From Mycobacterium kyorinense (GTDB taxonomy: Bacteria; Actinomycetota; Actinomycetes; Mycobacteriales; Mycobacteriaceae): a DNA stretch of 64,000 bases. How positions within the stretch are numbered: position 1 is the first letter of the stretch; the number at the start of each line of letters is the position of its first letter. The stretch is taken from positions 17,702 to 81,701 of the forward strand of contig NZ_LZKJ01000088.1 in the NCBI RefSeq assembly GCF_001672775.1, given 5' to 3'. Shown piece after piece: positions 9,814 to 17,999 of the stretch. The translations under genes and the position numbers were made by a program. The notes under the pieces are model-generated. The model saw only the letters and a list, made by a program, of their open reading frames with translations, had not been told where the DNA came from and did not search any database.

Positions 9814-10466
9814 CTGACGAGCCCACCAACTTCCTGTATCCGTTCATCGACGCCCAGGAGGACGACCCCAAGTCGCTGCTCGCCGACCTGACCGCGTCGG
9901 CGCAAGCGAAGGCGACCGAAAGCTTGAGGTTGCGCCGCTCCACGCTGGAGGAAAACACCGAACTCGTCGCCGCTGCCGCCGCCGAGATGGCAGCTCGTTT
10001 TGGCGCCGGCGGCCGGCTGTTCACCTTCGGCAATGGCGGAAGCTGTACCGATTGCACCACGTTGGCGCGGCTGTTCGCCCGCCCGCCGCTCGGAAAGCCG
10101 CTGCCCGCATGGTCATTGACCGCCGACCAGGCGATCATGACCGCGCTGGGCAACGACGTCGGGTTCGAGTTGGTGTTCGCCCGGCAGTTGATCGCCCGCG
10201 CGAAAGCCGGCGACATCGCGATCGCGATGTCGACCAGCGGCAGTTCCCCAAACCTGATGGCAGCGCTGGCCGAAGCCCGTCATCGTGACATGTACACCAT
10301 CGGCTTCGCCGGCTACGACGGCGGTGCGTTCGCGACAAGCCGGGACGTGGACGCCTGCTTTGTCGTCCACTCGCAAAGCGTGCACCGGATACAGGAGTCG
10401 CAGGCGCTGCTGGGCTATGAGCTGTGGCTGAGGGTCCACGAACAGCTGGGGGTGGGAGTGGCATGA
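9810..10466 (+). CDS. SIS-domain protein, GmhA (sedoheptulose 7-phosphate isomerase)-like
   Basis: A 218-aa SIS-family protein with the phosphosugar-binding features FGNGGSCTDC (residues about 70-79) and AMSTSGSSPN (about 139-148), as in GmhA phosphoheptose isomerases. GmhA-type genes usually serve heptose synthesis, but this one is sealed inside the hyp operon (ATGA overlap with hypE) next to a SIS-HypC fusion. A hydrogenase-linked role, perhaps as a dimer with the upstream SIS-like protein, is more likely than heptose metabolism. The substrate is unknown. Confidence 0.82.
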   Translation: MTDEPTNFLYPFIDAQEDDPKSLLADLTASAQAKATESLRLRRSTLEENTELVAAAAAEMAARFGAGGRLFTFGNGGSCTDCTTLARLFARPPLGKPLPAWSLTADQAIMTALGNDVGFELVFARQLIARAKAGDIAIAMSTSGSSPNLMAALAEARHRDMYTIGFAGYDGGAFATSRDVDACFVVHSQSVHRIQESQALLGYELWLRVHEQLGVGVA

Positions 10467-11575
10467 CTAAGTCAGCCAACGAATACTTGTCATCGGGGCC
10501 GAAATTCGCCGAAGGCGAGGTGATCGAACGGATCGAAACGTTCCGTAAACGCCGGCCCCGGCTGCTTGACGATCACGTGACGACCGCGCACGGCGCCGGT
10601 GGAAAGGCGTCGGCGGCGCTGGTGGATGCGGTGTTCATGGAGGCGTTTCGCAATCCGCTGCTGGAGTCGCTCGGCGACGGCGCAGTCCTCACGCTGCCCA
10701 GCGGCGAGCGGCTGGTCATGTCGACCGATTCGTTTGTGGTGCAGCCCAGGCGATTTCCGGGCGGCTCGATCGGTGAGCTCGCCGTGCACGGTACCGCCAA
10801 CGACCTTGCGGTCGCCGGTGCGGTGCCGCAATGGATTTCAGCGGCGTTCGTCCTCGAAGAGGGTTTTCCGATCGCGGAACTGAAGGAGATCGTCGCCGAC
10901 ATGGCCGATGCGGCGTCTGCGGCAGGTGTGCAGATCGTCACCGGCGACACCAAGGTGGTGCCCAAAGGCGCCGCCGACGGCATGTTCGTCACCACCACCG
11001 GCGTCGGCGTCATCCCGGCGGACCGCCACCTGTCAGCGGAGTCGGTCCGTCCGGGCGACAAGGTACTGCTGTCCGGGTCGATGGGAGATCACGGGATGGC
11101 GGTGATGCTGGCCCGCGGCGATCTAGCCATCGAAGCCGACATCCATTCCGACACCGCGTCGGTGAGCCCGCTGGTGGAACTGCTGTTGGCTGCCGCGCCG
11201 TCCACCCGCTGGCTTCGCGACCCGACCCGCGGCGGTGTCGGGACCGTCTGCAACGAACTGGCCCAGGCCTGCGGGTTGGCGGTGGTCCTCGAAGAGGACA
11301 AGTTGCCGATCCACCCCATGGTCAGCGGCGCCTGCGAGCTGTTGGGCATCGACCCGCTCTACGTCGCCAATGAGGGCAAGTTCGTCGCGGTCGTGGCCGC
11401 CGACGAGGCGGAGGCCGGGCTGGCCGCCCTGCGCTCGCACCCGCTTGGCGCCGAAGCGGCTGAGGTTGGGGAAATCGTCGAGGAACCCGCGGAAACCGTG
11501 GTGGTGCAAACCGGGTTCGGCGGTTCCCGGATCGTCGACATGCTTGTCGGCGACCCGCTGCCGCGGATCTGTTGA
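10463..11575 (+). CDS. hypE: HypE, hydrogenase maturation (cyanide ligand synthesis)
   Basis: Dehydrates the carbamoylated C-terminal cysteine to a thiocyanate and passes CN to the HypC-HypD iron complex. The ATG at 10463 overlaps the previous stop (ATGA) and gives 370 aa. The PurM/AIRS-type ATP-binding fold is visible (GGKASAALVD, STDSFVVQP, DPTRGGVG). The protein ends in PRIC, whose terminal Cys is the acceptor for the carbamoyl group. Longer starts lie inside the upstream gene and lack similarity. Confidence 0.96.
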   Translation: MTKSANEYLSSGPKFAEGEVIERIETFRKRRPRLLDDHVTTAHGAGGKASAALVDAVFMEAFRNPLLESLGDGAVLTLPSGERLVMSTDSFVVQPRRFPGGSIGELAVHGTANDLAVAGAVPQWISAAFVLEEGFPIAELKEIVADMADAASAAGVQIVTGDTKVVPKGAADGMFVTTTGVGVIPADRHLSAESVRPGDKVLLSGSMGDHGMAVMLARGDLAIEADIHSDTASVSPLVELLLAAAPSTRWLRDPTRGGVGTVCNELAQACGLAVVLEEDKLPIHPMVSGACELLGIDPLYVANEGKFVAVVAADEAEAGLAALRSHPLGAEAAEVGEIVEEPAETVVVQTGFGGSRIVDMLVGDPLPRIC

Positions 11576-11591
11576 GATAAGGAGCTCTGAA

Positions 11592-11864
11592 ATGTGTCTT
11601 GGGATTCCGGGGCGGATCGTCGAAATCACCGATGTCGACAACTATTTGGCCAAAGTCGACGTCAGCGGTGTGCAGCGCACCATCTCGGTGCGGCTGCTGG
11701 AAAAGGACATGCCTGAACCCGACGACTGGGTGCTGGTACATGTCGGTTTCGCGATGGCCAAGATCGACGAGACCGAAGCGCTGCTGACGCTTGCGGCCGT
11801 CAAGAAGCTCGGTGACGCCTATACCACCGAAATGGAAGCCTTCGATTCCTCGGCCATCGTGTGA
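11592..11864 (+). CDS. hypC: HypC, hydrogenase maturation chaperone
   Basis: Binds HypD and carries the Fe(CN)2CO group to the hydrogenase large subunit. The ATG at 11592 gives a 90-aa protein beginning MCLGIPGRIVEI, with the essential Cys2, and containing VHVGFAMAKID typical of the HypC barrel. A purine-rich stretch (AAGGAGCTC) lies about 9 nt upstream. It is distinct from the internal HypC-like domain encoded at 9091-9813, so the operon carries two HypC-type modules. Confidence 0.96.
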   Translation: MCLGIPGRIVEITDVDNYLAKVDVSGVQRTISVRLLEKDMPEPDDWVLVHVGFAMAKIDETEALLTLAAVKKLGDAYTTEMEAFDSSAIV

Positions 11865-11874
11865 AGGGATAGCT

Positions 11875-13005
11875 ATGAAATTCGTTGACGAGTTCCGTGA
11901 CCCCGCGGCCGCACGCAAACTGATCGCCGCGATCAAACGATTGGCCGGTGAGGACGAGCACTTCAAGTTCATGGAGGTGTGCGGCGGACACACCCACACC
12001 ATCTACCGGCACGGCATCGAACATCTGCTGCCGGAGAATGTCGAGTTGGTGCACGGCCCGGGGTGTCCGGTATGCGTGATCCCGATGGGCCGCATCGACG
12101 ACGCCATGTGGCTGGCTGAGCAACCCGACACGATCTTCACCTGCTTCGGCGACATGATGAGGGTGCCCGGCTCCAACGGAAACCTGCTCAACGCCAAGGC
12201 CCGTGGCGCCGACGTGCGGTTCGTCTATTCTCCGCTGGACGCCCTGAAGGTCGCGGTCGACAACCCAGACAAGCAGGTGGTGTTTTTCGCGGTCGGGTTC
12301 GAAACCACCGTGCCGTCCACCGCGGTGACGTTGGTGCGGGCCCGCGATTTGAGCCTGACCAACTTCAGCGTGTTCTGCAACCACGTCACGATCGTGCCGC
12401 CGATCAAAGCCATCCTCGAGTCGCCGGATTTGCGGCTGTCCGGCTTCATCGGCCCCGGACATGTGTCGACGGTGGTCGGGATACGGCCGTATCGGTTCGT
12501 CAACGACGTCTATCACAAGCCGCTGGTGGTGTCCGGGTTCGAACCGCTGGACATCTTGGCGTCGGTCGCGATGTTGCTGACCCAAATCCGCGAGGGCCGT
12601 TGCGAAATCGAGAACCAGTACTCGCGGGTGGTGCCCGAGCAGGGCAATCCCGCGGCGTTGAAGTTGATGGGGACGGTTTTCGCGCTGCGCCCGCACTTCG
12701 AATGGCGCGGGTTGGGCTTCATCTCGCAGAGCGCACTACGGCTGCATGATGATTTCGCCGAGTTCGATGCCGAGCTGCGCTACGCGATGCCCGGCGTGCG
12801 GGTCGCCGATCCCAAAGCCTGCCAATGCGGCGAAGTACTCAAGGGCGTGCTCAAACCTTGGGAGTGCAAGGTTTTCGGCACCGCGTGTACGCCCGAAACC
12901 CCGATCGGCACCTGCATGGTGTCTCCGGAGGGCGCGTGTGCGGCCTACTACAACTTCGGCCGGATGCACCGTGATGCCGTCAAGCTGGTGGGATCCCGAA
13001 CCTGA
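11875..13005 (+). CDS. hypD: HypD, hydrogenase maturation Fe-S protein
   Basis: Scaffold on which the Fe(CN)2CO unit is built together with HypC and HypE. The ATG at 11875 gives 376 aa. The conserved Cys36 (CGGHTHT) and the GPGCPVC motif (Cys64, Cys67) match the residues needed in E. coli HypD. The C-terminal [4Fe-4S] cysteines appear in CQCGEVLKG, WECKVFGTAC and GTCMVSPEG. It starts 10 bp after hypC. Confidence 0.97.
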   Translation: MKFVDEFRDPAAARKLIAAIKRLAGEDEHFKFMEVCGGHTHTIYRHGIEHLLPENVELVHGPGCPVCVIPMGRIDDAMWLAEQPDTIFTCFGDMMRVPGSNGNLLNAKARGADVRFVYSPLDALKVAVDNPDKQVVFFAVGFETTVPSTAVTLVRARDLSLTNFSVFCNHVTIVPPIKAILESPDLRLSGFIGPGHVSTVVGIRPYRFVNDVYHKPLVVSGFEPLDILASVAMLLTQIREGRCEIENQYSRVVPEQGNPAALKLMGTVFALRPHFEWRGLGFISQSALRLHDDFAEFDAELRYAMPGVRVADPKACQCGEVLKGVLKPWECKVFGTACTPETPIGTCMVSPEGACAAYYNFGRMHRDAVKLVGSRT

Positions 13006-13013
13006 TCGCATCG

Positions 13014-13745
13014 GTGGATACCCGCGGGGCGGAGATGTTCGCCCGCTACGCCTACGCTCCCAACGCGCTGGGTTATTGCGGGCCGCCGTTGGGCGCCACG
13101 CTGCGGGACGGCTCGGTCGACGACGTGCGGATCGCCGCGCGGAAATTCTCTGGGGCATGGCCTTATTTGCAGGTGCTGTCCAGGATGACCGGCATCGCCG
13201 ATCCGCTGGACTACCGACTCGTCGAGTCATACTGGCTCGGCGGTGGTCTCGGCGCCGAGCTGAACCCGGCCGAGTTCATCGACGAACTGCTCTCGATCAT
13301 CGGCCCGCAGGCCGGCCGCTACTGGTCGCATCTCGATTCGAAGTTGGTGGGCGAGGCCGCTGCCAACCACTGCTTCCATGTATTTGCGGTGTATCCGTGG
13401 TCGCGGCTGTTGGGCCGCGGTCTCGACGAGCACCCGTTGAACGTGCTGGATAGTTGCCGAATTACCTGGGGCACAGTTGTTTCCCGCGATGGTGACGACG
13501 TCGACGTATCGTGTCGCGCGCTGCAGTGGGACGGCCACGCGCTGGACCTGTCCCAACCGTCAGTGCGGCGACTCGATGTATGGGCCGACGGATACAGCGC
13601 GGTGCCCGACGTGGCCGTTGGCGACGAGGTCGCGGTGCATTGGGACAGGCTGTGCGGCCGGCTGTGGCCCGAGCAGATTCAGGCATTGTCCGATGCGACG
13701 GCACGCCAGCTGACGGCCACCAATCGGCGGCTCGCGCGCCGGTAG
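13014..13745 (+). CDS. Hydrogenase-cluster protein of the DUF6390 type
   Basis: A 243-aa protein starting at GTG 13014, 8 bp after hypD; ATG 13035 (MFARYAYAPN) is an alternative. The N-terminus contains YCGPP and repeated aromatic/Pro patches (GAWPYLQVL, YRLVESYWLGGG). I recognise it as the family usually found next to hypD in actinobacterial hydrogenase loci (DUF6390, from memory). No catalytic motif is evident. Its position at the end of the operon suggests a maturation accessory role, which is inference. Confidence 0.72.
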   Translation: MDTRGAEMFARYAYAPNALGYCGPPLGATLRDGSVDDVRIAARKFSGAWPYLQVLSRMTGIADPLDYRLVESYWLGGGLGAELNPAEFIDELLSIIGPQAGRYWSHLDSKLVGEAAANHCFHVFAVYPWSRLLGRGLDEHPLNVLDSCRITWGTVVSRDGDDVDVSCRALQWDGHALDLSQPSVRRLDVWADGYSAVPDVAVGDEVAVHWDRLCGRLWPEQIQALSDATARQLTATNRRLARR

Positions 13746-13769
13746 CCCTCAGCGGTCCATGATGGCTGT

Positions 13770-14258
13770 GTGGACGATGACTCATTCGACCGGCTGGTCG
13801 GCCTGTTGGACTACACGATGTTCGTGGTCACCACCCAAGCCGACGGCCACTCGTCGGGCTGTCTGGTCGGCTTCGCCACCCAGACCAGCTTGGCGCCGCC
13901 GCGGTTTCTCGTCGGCATATCCAAACGCAACCACACCTTTCGAGTGGCGAGCCGGACCGAGCATGTGGCGGTCCATCTGCTGTCGCGGCGCGACCTCGAG
14001 TTAGCCCACCTCTTCGGCGGCCAAACCGGGGATGAGATCGACAAATTCGAGCGGTGCGCCTGGCACACCGGCCCGGCCGGGATGCCGATTCTCGACGATG
14101 CCGTCGCCTGGTTCGTCGGAAAAACACTGAGCCGGCTCGACGTCGGCGACCACATGGGCTACTTGCTCGAACCGATCGCCGGGTATGCGCCGAAGCGCGC
14201 TGATGATCTCGTCAGTTTCTCCGACGTGCTCGACATGGAACCGGGCCACGAAGCCTAG
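13770..14258 (+). CDS. Flavin reductase-like FMN-binding protein
   Basis: A 162-aa protein of the flavin reductase-like split-barrel family (TMFVVTTQADGHSSGCLVGF; PPRFLVGISKRNHTF; AVHLLSRRDLELAHLFG), similar to M. tuberculosis Rv3007c, which has the same neighbour lppZ. It probably binds FMN and reduces flavin or acts as an oxidoreductase with an unknown substrate. GTG start at 13770. It converges with lppZ with only 13 bp between the stops. Confidence 0.8.
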   Translation: MDDDSFDRLVGLLDYTMFVVTTQADGHSSGCLVGFATQTSLAPPRFLVGISKRNHTFRVASRTEHVAVHLLSRRDLELAHLFGGQTGDEIDKFERCAWHTGPAGMPILDDAVAWFVGKTLSRLDVGDHMGYLLEPIAGYAPKRADDLVSFSDVLDMEPGHEA

Positions 14259-14271
14259 AACCAAACGGCTA

Positions 14272-15393
14272 TTACGTTTTGTCCTCGTTGGCCCGGGGGA
14301 ATCCGCCGCCCTGCGGGAACAGCGGGAACACCACGTCGTCGAGTTTCTCGGCGTCTCCGGCTGTCTTGTTGACCGTCGCGCCCCACACGTTGCCGTCCGG
14401 CGACATCCGCAACGCCCAGGCGTGGGCGTGCGTGTCCTGACGGACCACGTCGGGCTCGCCGGTGACCGCACCGGTTGCCGGAGCAAGGTGGATGGCCACC
14501 GTCTGCTTGGTGTTGATCAGGTTGACCAGCACGGTGCCGTCCAACGCGGCACATCCGGCAACGCCGGGCCGGTCCGGCCAGGTCCAGACGGTAGAAACCT
14601 TCGAATCGCGGGTGATGCGCTGCAAACGGTCTGCAGTGGGCGCGCGGTCGACCACGTACAGCGAGCCGTCAACCGGGTCGGTGCACACCCCGCCGCCGGC
14701 GCCGAGTCCGCTGAGCGCGGTGGTCGGCGGCGCCTGGTTCAAAGTGGTCGGCTGCTCGATCCGCAGCACCTTGCCCGCCATCGAGCCTGGGTCCTCGGCC
14801 ATCGCGGGGTTGCCGGCGTCGCCGGTGAGCACGACCAGCGTGGTGGGGCTGGTGAAGATCAGCGCCCCGGTATTTCCATTGGCGCCCTTAGGGATTCCGG
14901 TCAGAATGTCTTTGGGGATGTCGCCGTCGGCGATCCGAATGACCCGGTTGTCGCTGGGCGTGCTGATGTAGGCGTACATCAACCGGTCTTGCTGGTAGGT
15001 CGGCGACAGCACGATATCCATCAGCCCGCCGTCGCCGGAGGGGTCGACCGGGATCACGACTTTGACCTTGGGCTCGGCGCTGACCGAGACCTCCTTGACG
15101 GCACCGGTGGTGCGTTCGGCGACCAGTGCCGACTTGCTGTCCGGGCCCATGATGAGGCCGCTGGTGCTTTCCAGGCAGCCCTGCATCACACCCGGGGCCG
15201 GGCACTTTTTGGGGAATGGCTTGGCCGGCAGCGGCGGCGGCGGCGGAGGCGTCGAGCTCGCGGGCGCATGCCGCTGCGGCTCGGTGGTGAACGGCTCCGA
15301 CTGGGCGTCGTTGAACCGTGCGCATCCACTCACGACGAGCAGCGCCGCCGACAGCGCGCCAAGCGCGCACCGGGCCGACCGCCATACCTGCAT
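14272..15393 (-). CDS. lppZ: LppZ, predicted lipoprotein with sugar dehydrogenase-like propeller
   Basis: A 373-aa lipoprotein. Starting at ATG 15393 it has a short basic N-region, a hydrophobic core and a lipobox VVSGC, then a Pro-rich linker (TPPPPPPLPAKP). The body resembles the glucose/sorbosone dehydrogenase beta-propeller (GDGGLMDIVLSPTYQQDRLMY; SDNRVIRI; LVVLTGDAGNP; GKVLRIEQP). Length and synteny match M. tuberculosis LppZ (Rv3006). No PQQ ligand set can be confirmed, so enzymatic activity is uncertain. A longer frame upstream of 15393 lacks a signal sequence and is rejected. Confidence 0.9.
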   Translation of the reverse strand: MQVWRSARCALGALSAALLVVSGCARFNDAQSEPFTTEPQRHAPASSTPPPPPPLPAKPFPKKCPAPGVMQGCLESTSGLIMGPDSKSALVAERTTGAVKEVSVSAEPKVKVVIPVDPSGDGGLMDIVLSPTYQQDRLMYAYISTPSDNRVIRIADGDIPKDILTGIPKGANGNTGALIFTSPTTLVVLTGDAGNPAMAEDPGSMAGKVLRIEQPTTLNQAPPTTALSGLGAGGGVCTDPVDGSLYVVDRAPTADRLQRITRDSKVSTVWTWPDRPGVAGCAALDGTVLVNLINTKQTVAIHLAPATGAVTGEPDVVRQDTHAHAWALRMSPDGNVWGATVNKTAGDAEKLDDVVFPLFPQGGGFPRANEDKT

Positions 15394-15529
15394 GTCCGCA
15401 AGGGTACGGACAACGCTGCGGCGCCCGCCATGGCGTCCCGCCGACGCGCCGCCAGCGGCGAATAACGGACCGATCAAGCCGTGATACAAAACCCTCGTCT
15501 CGCAGGTTGCTTGCACTTAGGCTGACACG

Positions 15530-16456
15530 GTGACCGGCGATCCCTATGGCTTCACCCGCTTTCACCGGCTTGAGGATGTTGAGGCGTCACCGGCGCGCAA
15601 GCCCGCTCCGCCGCCGCGGGAGACCCGTCCGCCGGAGCCGTCGCGGGAATCCCGTGCACCGGAGCCGCCGCGGGAATCCCGTCCGCCGGAGCCGCCGCGG
15701 GAGACCCGTCCGCCGGAGTCTCGCGAGCCCGAGGTGGTCGAGCCCGAGGTCGAGGTGGAGCCGGCCGACGACGAGGACTCCGAAACGACGGCGATCGCGC
15801 GCGACGAGCCCGTCGACGAGGCGGCCGAAGATGTCGAGGAGGACCTGGACCAGCCGGCCGCCGTCGACCGTGAACTGCCGCCGTCCGTGCAGCCGCGGCT
15901 GTTAGACGACCCGCGGCTGAAAATGGCGCGGCAGCGCGGCACGCAGCATCTGGGCCTCATGGTGCTGCGGGTGGGTGTGGGTGTCGTGCTGGTCATTCAC
16001 GGCATGCAGAAAATGTTCGGCTGGTGGGACGGGCCGGGCATCGACGGATTCACAAACTCGCTGACCGAATTGGGGTTTCAGCACGCCGACATCCTGAGCT
16101 ATCTGGCTGCCGGTGCCCAGATCGTGGCCGGTGCGCTTTTGGTTCTCGGGTTGTTTACCCCGGTGGTCGCTGCCGGCGCGCTGGCTTACCTGGTCAACAG
16201 CCTGTTGGCGGACATCACGACACAGCGACAGCACGGGCATCTCAACTTCTTCCTGCCCGGCGGCAACGAATATCACATCATGCTCATCATCGCGCTGGTC
16301 GCGATTATCCTTGCCGGCCCGGGACTTTACGGGTTCGATGCGGGCCGGGGCTGGGCCCGTCGCCCGTTCATCGGATCGTCCGCGGCGCTGCTCGTCGGCG
16401 TCGGCGGCGGAATTGGGTTCTGGGCGCTCTTCAACGGCGCCAACCCGCTGGCGTGA
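15530..16456 (+). CDS. DoxX-family membrane protein with Pro/Arg/Glu-rich repeat arm (copy 1)
   Basis: A 308-aa protein starting at GTG 15530. Residues about 20-65 form an in-frame repeat of PPEPxRExR units. An acidic stretch follows (EVVEPEVEVEPADDEDSE), and from about residue 135 there is a DoxX domain with four hydrophobic segments (LMVLRVGVGVVLVIHGMQKM; AGAQIVAGALLVLGL; ending GFDAGRGWARRPFIGSSA). It corresponds to M. tuberculosis Rv3005c. DoxX proteins there belong to a membrane oxidoreductase complex with SodA and SseA, but whether this copy does is unknown. A paralogue follows directly. Confidence 0.88.
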   Translation: MTGDPYGFTRFHRLEDVEASPARKPAPPPRETRPPEPSRESRAPEPPRESRPPEPPRETRPPESREPEVVEPEVEVEPADDEDSETTAIARDEPVDEAAEDVEEDLDQPAAVDRELPPSVQPRLLDDPRLKMARQRGTQHLGLMVLRVGVGVVLVIHGMQKMFGWWDGPGIDGFTNSLTELGFQHADILSYLAAGAQIVAGALLVLGLFTPVVAAGALAYLVNSLLADITTQRQHGHLNFFLPGGNEYHIMLIIALVAIILAGPGLYGFDAGRGWARRPFIGSSAALLVGVGGGIGFWALFNGANPLA

Positions 16457-16568
16457 GCCGCCCGGGAGGCCCCTCGGCGGCCGTCAGGGCGCCCTAGACA
16501 GGCATCAGTCTGGTAAAAGCGCCGCTCAAATCCCCAATCTCGGCCGAACTGCCCTTACCCTGACACGC

Positions 16569-17444
16569 GTGACGAGTCAATCGCATGACACACGTTGGCG
16601 GCGGCCGGACAGCTCCGAGGCGCCAACTCCGGGACGCCCGGCCGTAGCGAGCCTGGTCGACCCGGAAGACGACCTGCCGTCAGCCACCTATGCAGGCGAT
16701 TTCGAGACGACCACCATTCCGCACTACGACGCCGCCGCCGGCATGTCCCCAGATTCCGGGAATATGCGGCTGCCCGGCAACGGATACGGCGTCATCGGCG
16801 GCCAGGAACCACTAGGCGCCCTGCCGTATGTCCAGCCGCAGAACAACGGCCATCACTCCGTATTCGGGCCGGGCGAGCTCGGGCCGGGTATCGACGACGA
16901 GCGCGTCCGCGCAGCGGGCCGTCGCGGCACCCAGCATCTCGGTTTGCTGGTGCTGCGGGTCGGCTTGGGCGCGGTGCTGATCGCCCACGGGCTGCAGAAA
17001 CTGTTCGGCTGGTGGGGCGGCCAGGGGCTGACCGGATTCAAGAATTCCCTGGCTGACGCCGGCTACCAGCACGCCGACATCCTCACCTATGTCGCCGCCG
17101 GCGGTCAGATCGTCGCCGGAGTTCTGCTGGTGCTGGGCTTGTTCACGCCGGTCGCTGCCGCCGGGGCGCTGGCCTACCTGATCAACGGCCTGATCGCCGG
17201 GGTGTCGGCCCAATCCGACGCGCAATCGATTCCGTTCTTCCTGCCTGATGGGCACGAGTACGAGCTCACGCTGATCGTCATGGCCGCCGCCGTCATCCTG
17301 ATCGGCCCAGGCCGGTACGGGTTCGACGCTGGTCGCGGCTGGGCGCGGCGGCCATTCATCGGCTCGTTCGCGGCCCTGGTGTTAGGTGTCGGCGCCGGTA
17401 TCGGCATGTGGGTGTTGCTCAACGGCTCGAATCCGCTGACGTAA
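16569..17444 (+). CDS. DoxX-family membrane protein (copy 2, tandem paralogue)
   Basis: A 291-aa protein from GTG 16569 (VTSQSHDTRWRR). The hydrophilic N-terminal 110 residues lack the PPEP repeats of copy 1. The DoxX part closely resembles it: GTQHLGLLVLRVGLGAVLIA, HGLQKLFGWWGG, then GRYGFDAGRGWARRPFIG. I recall only one such gene at this locus in M. tuberculosis, so this looks like a lineage-specific tandem duplication with a diverged N-terminus. It converges on cfp6. Confidence 0.85.
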   Translation: MTSQSHDTRWRRPDSSEAPTPGRPAVASLVDPEDDLPSATYAGDFETTTIPHYDAAAGMSPDSGNMRLPGNGYGVIGGQEPLGALPYVQPQNNGHHSVFGPGELGPGIDDERVRAAGRRGTQHLGLLVLRVGLGAVLIAHGLQKLFGWWGGQGLTGFKNSLADAGYQHADILTYVAAGGQIVAGVLLVLGLFTPVAAAGALAYLINGLIAGVSAQSDAQSIPFFLPDGHEYELTLIVMAAAVILIGPGRYGFDAGRGWARRPFIGSFAALVLGVGAGIGMWVLLNGSNPLT

Positions 17445-17460
17445 ACCGGGGCCAGCGGAT

Positions 17461-17802
17461 CTAGCCGGCGTACGGGTTGGGTACCCGGCCGCCGCTGGCT
17501 TCGGTCAACACCGGGAGCGTCGCGAACGTGACCGCGGGCAACCGCAGTTCGCCGTCGTCCTTGAGTTGTGCCCGCGCCCACAAACTCTTGGTGAACCGCA
17601 ACCCGTCGATCTGATCCCAGTGCACCGCCCGGGTGCCGAGCAGCGTGCGGACCCTCACGCCTTGCTGGTCGGCGACGGTGCGCAGCCGAATGATCAACGC
17701 CGACAAGATAATTGGTATCACCAGCAGCGGCGCGCTCAGCGGCCAGGTCAGTACCGGTATCAGCAGACCCAATGCGAAGAAGCCGACCGCAAAGTGGGCC
17801 AT
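17461..17802 (-). CDS. cfp6: Cfp6, PH-domain low-molecular-weight antigen
   Basis: The 113-aa form begins MAHFAVGFFALGLL at ATG 17802, as in M. tuberculosis Cfp6 (Rv3004). An in-frame GTG at 17853 would add 17 residues. Two hydrophobic segments at the N-terminus are followed by a bacterial PH-like domain (VRTLLGTRAVHWDQIDGLRF; LRLPAVTFATLPVLTEASGG). It is a membrane-associated or culture-filtrate protein of unknown function. It lies convergent to the DoxX pair and divergent from the ilv operon. Confidence 0.9.
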   Translation of the reverse strand: MAHFAVGFFALGLLIPVLTWPLSAPLLVIPIILSALIIRLRTVADQQGVRVRTLLGTRAVHWDQIDGLRFTKSLWARAQLKDDGELRLPAVTFATLPVLTEASGGRVPNPYAG

Positions 17803-17960
17803 CGGCGATATCTTGATCACCGCCGGGGACGTCGCGGGTGAGCTGGAAGCCACCGCTGCATTGTGTCACCGCCCGGTGAGATTGCGTCCAGCGCTGTGCC
17901 TGGAGGGGCAGCCGCGACCCTGTGCGCAATCTCAACGCTGGGCGGGCCGGCAACCCGGAT

Positions 17961-17999
17961 TTGACGGCTGACCTGTGCGGAGACTACCGTCGAACGCTA
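17961..17999 (+). promoter_or_regulatory. Putative ilvB promoter with leaderless leader-peptide start
   Basis: TTGACG at 17961-17966 and TACCGT at 17985-17990 with an 18-bp spacer fit a sigma-A-type promoter (-10 as TAnnnT). An ATG at 17999 lies about 9 bp past the -10, where transcription should begin, so the downstream leader ORF could be translated from a leaderless message. Judged from sequence only. Confidence 0.5.

Noticed and set aside
15606..15725. Possible CRISPR-like or minisatellite array
   Set aside because: The repeats are in frame, lack spacers and encode a Pro/Glu/Arg-rich protein arm; no cas genes.
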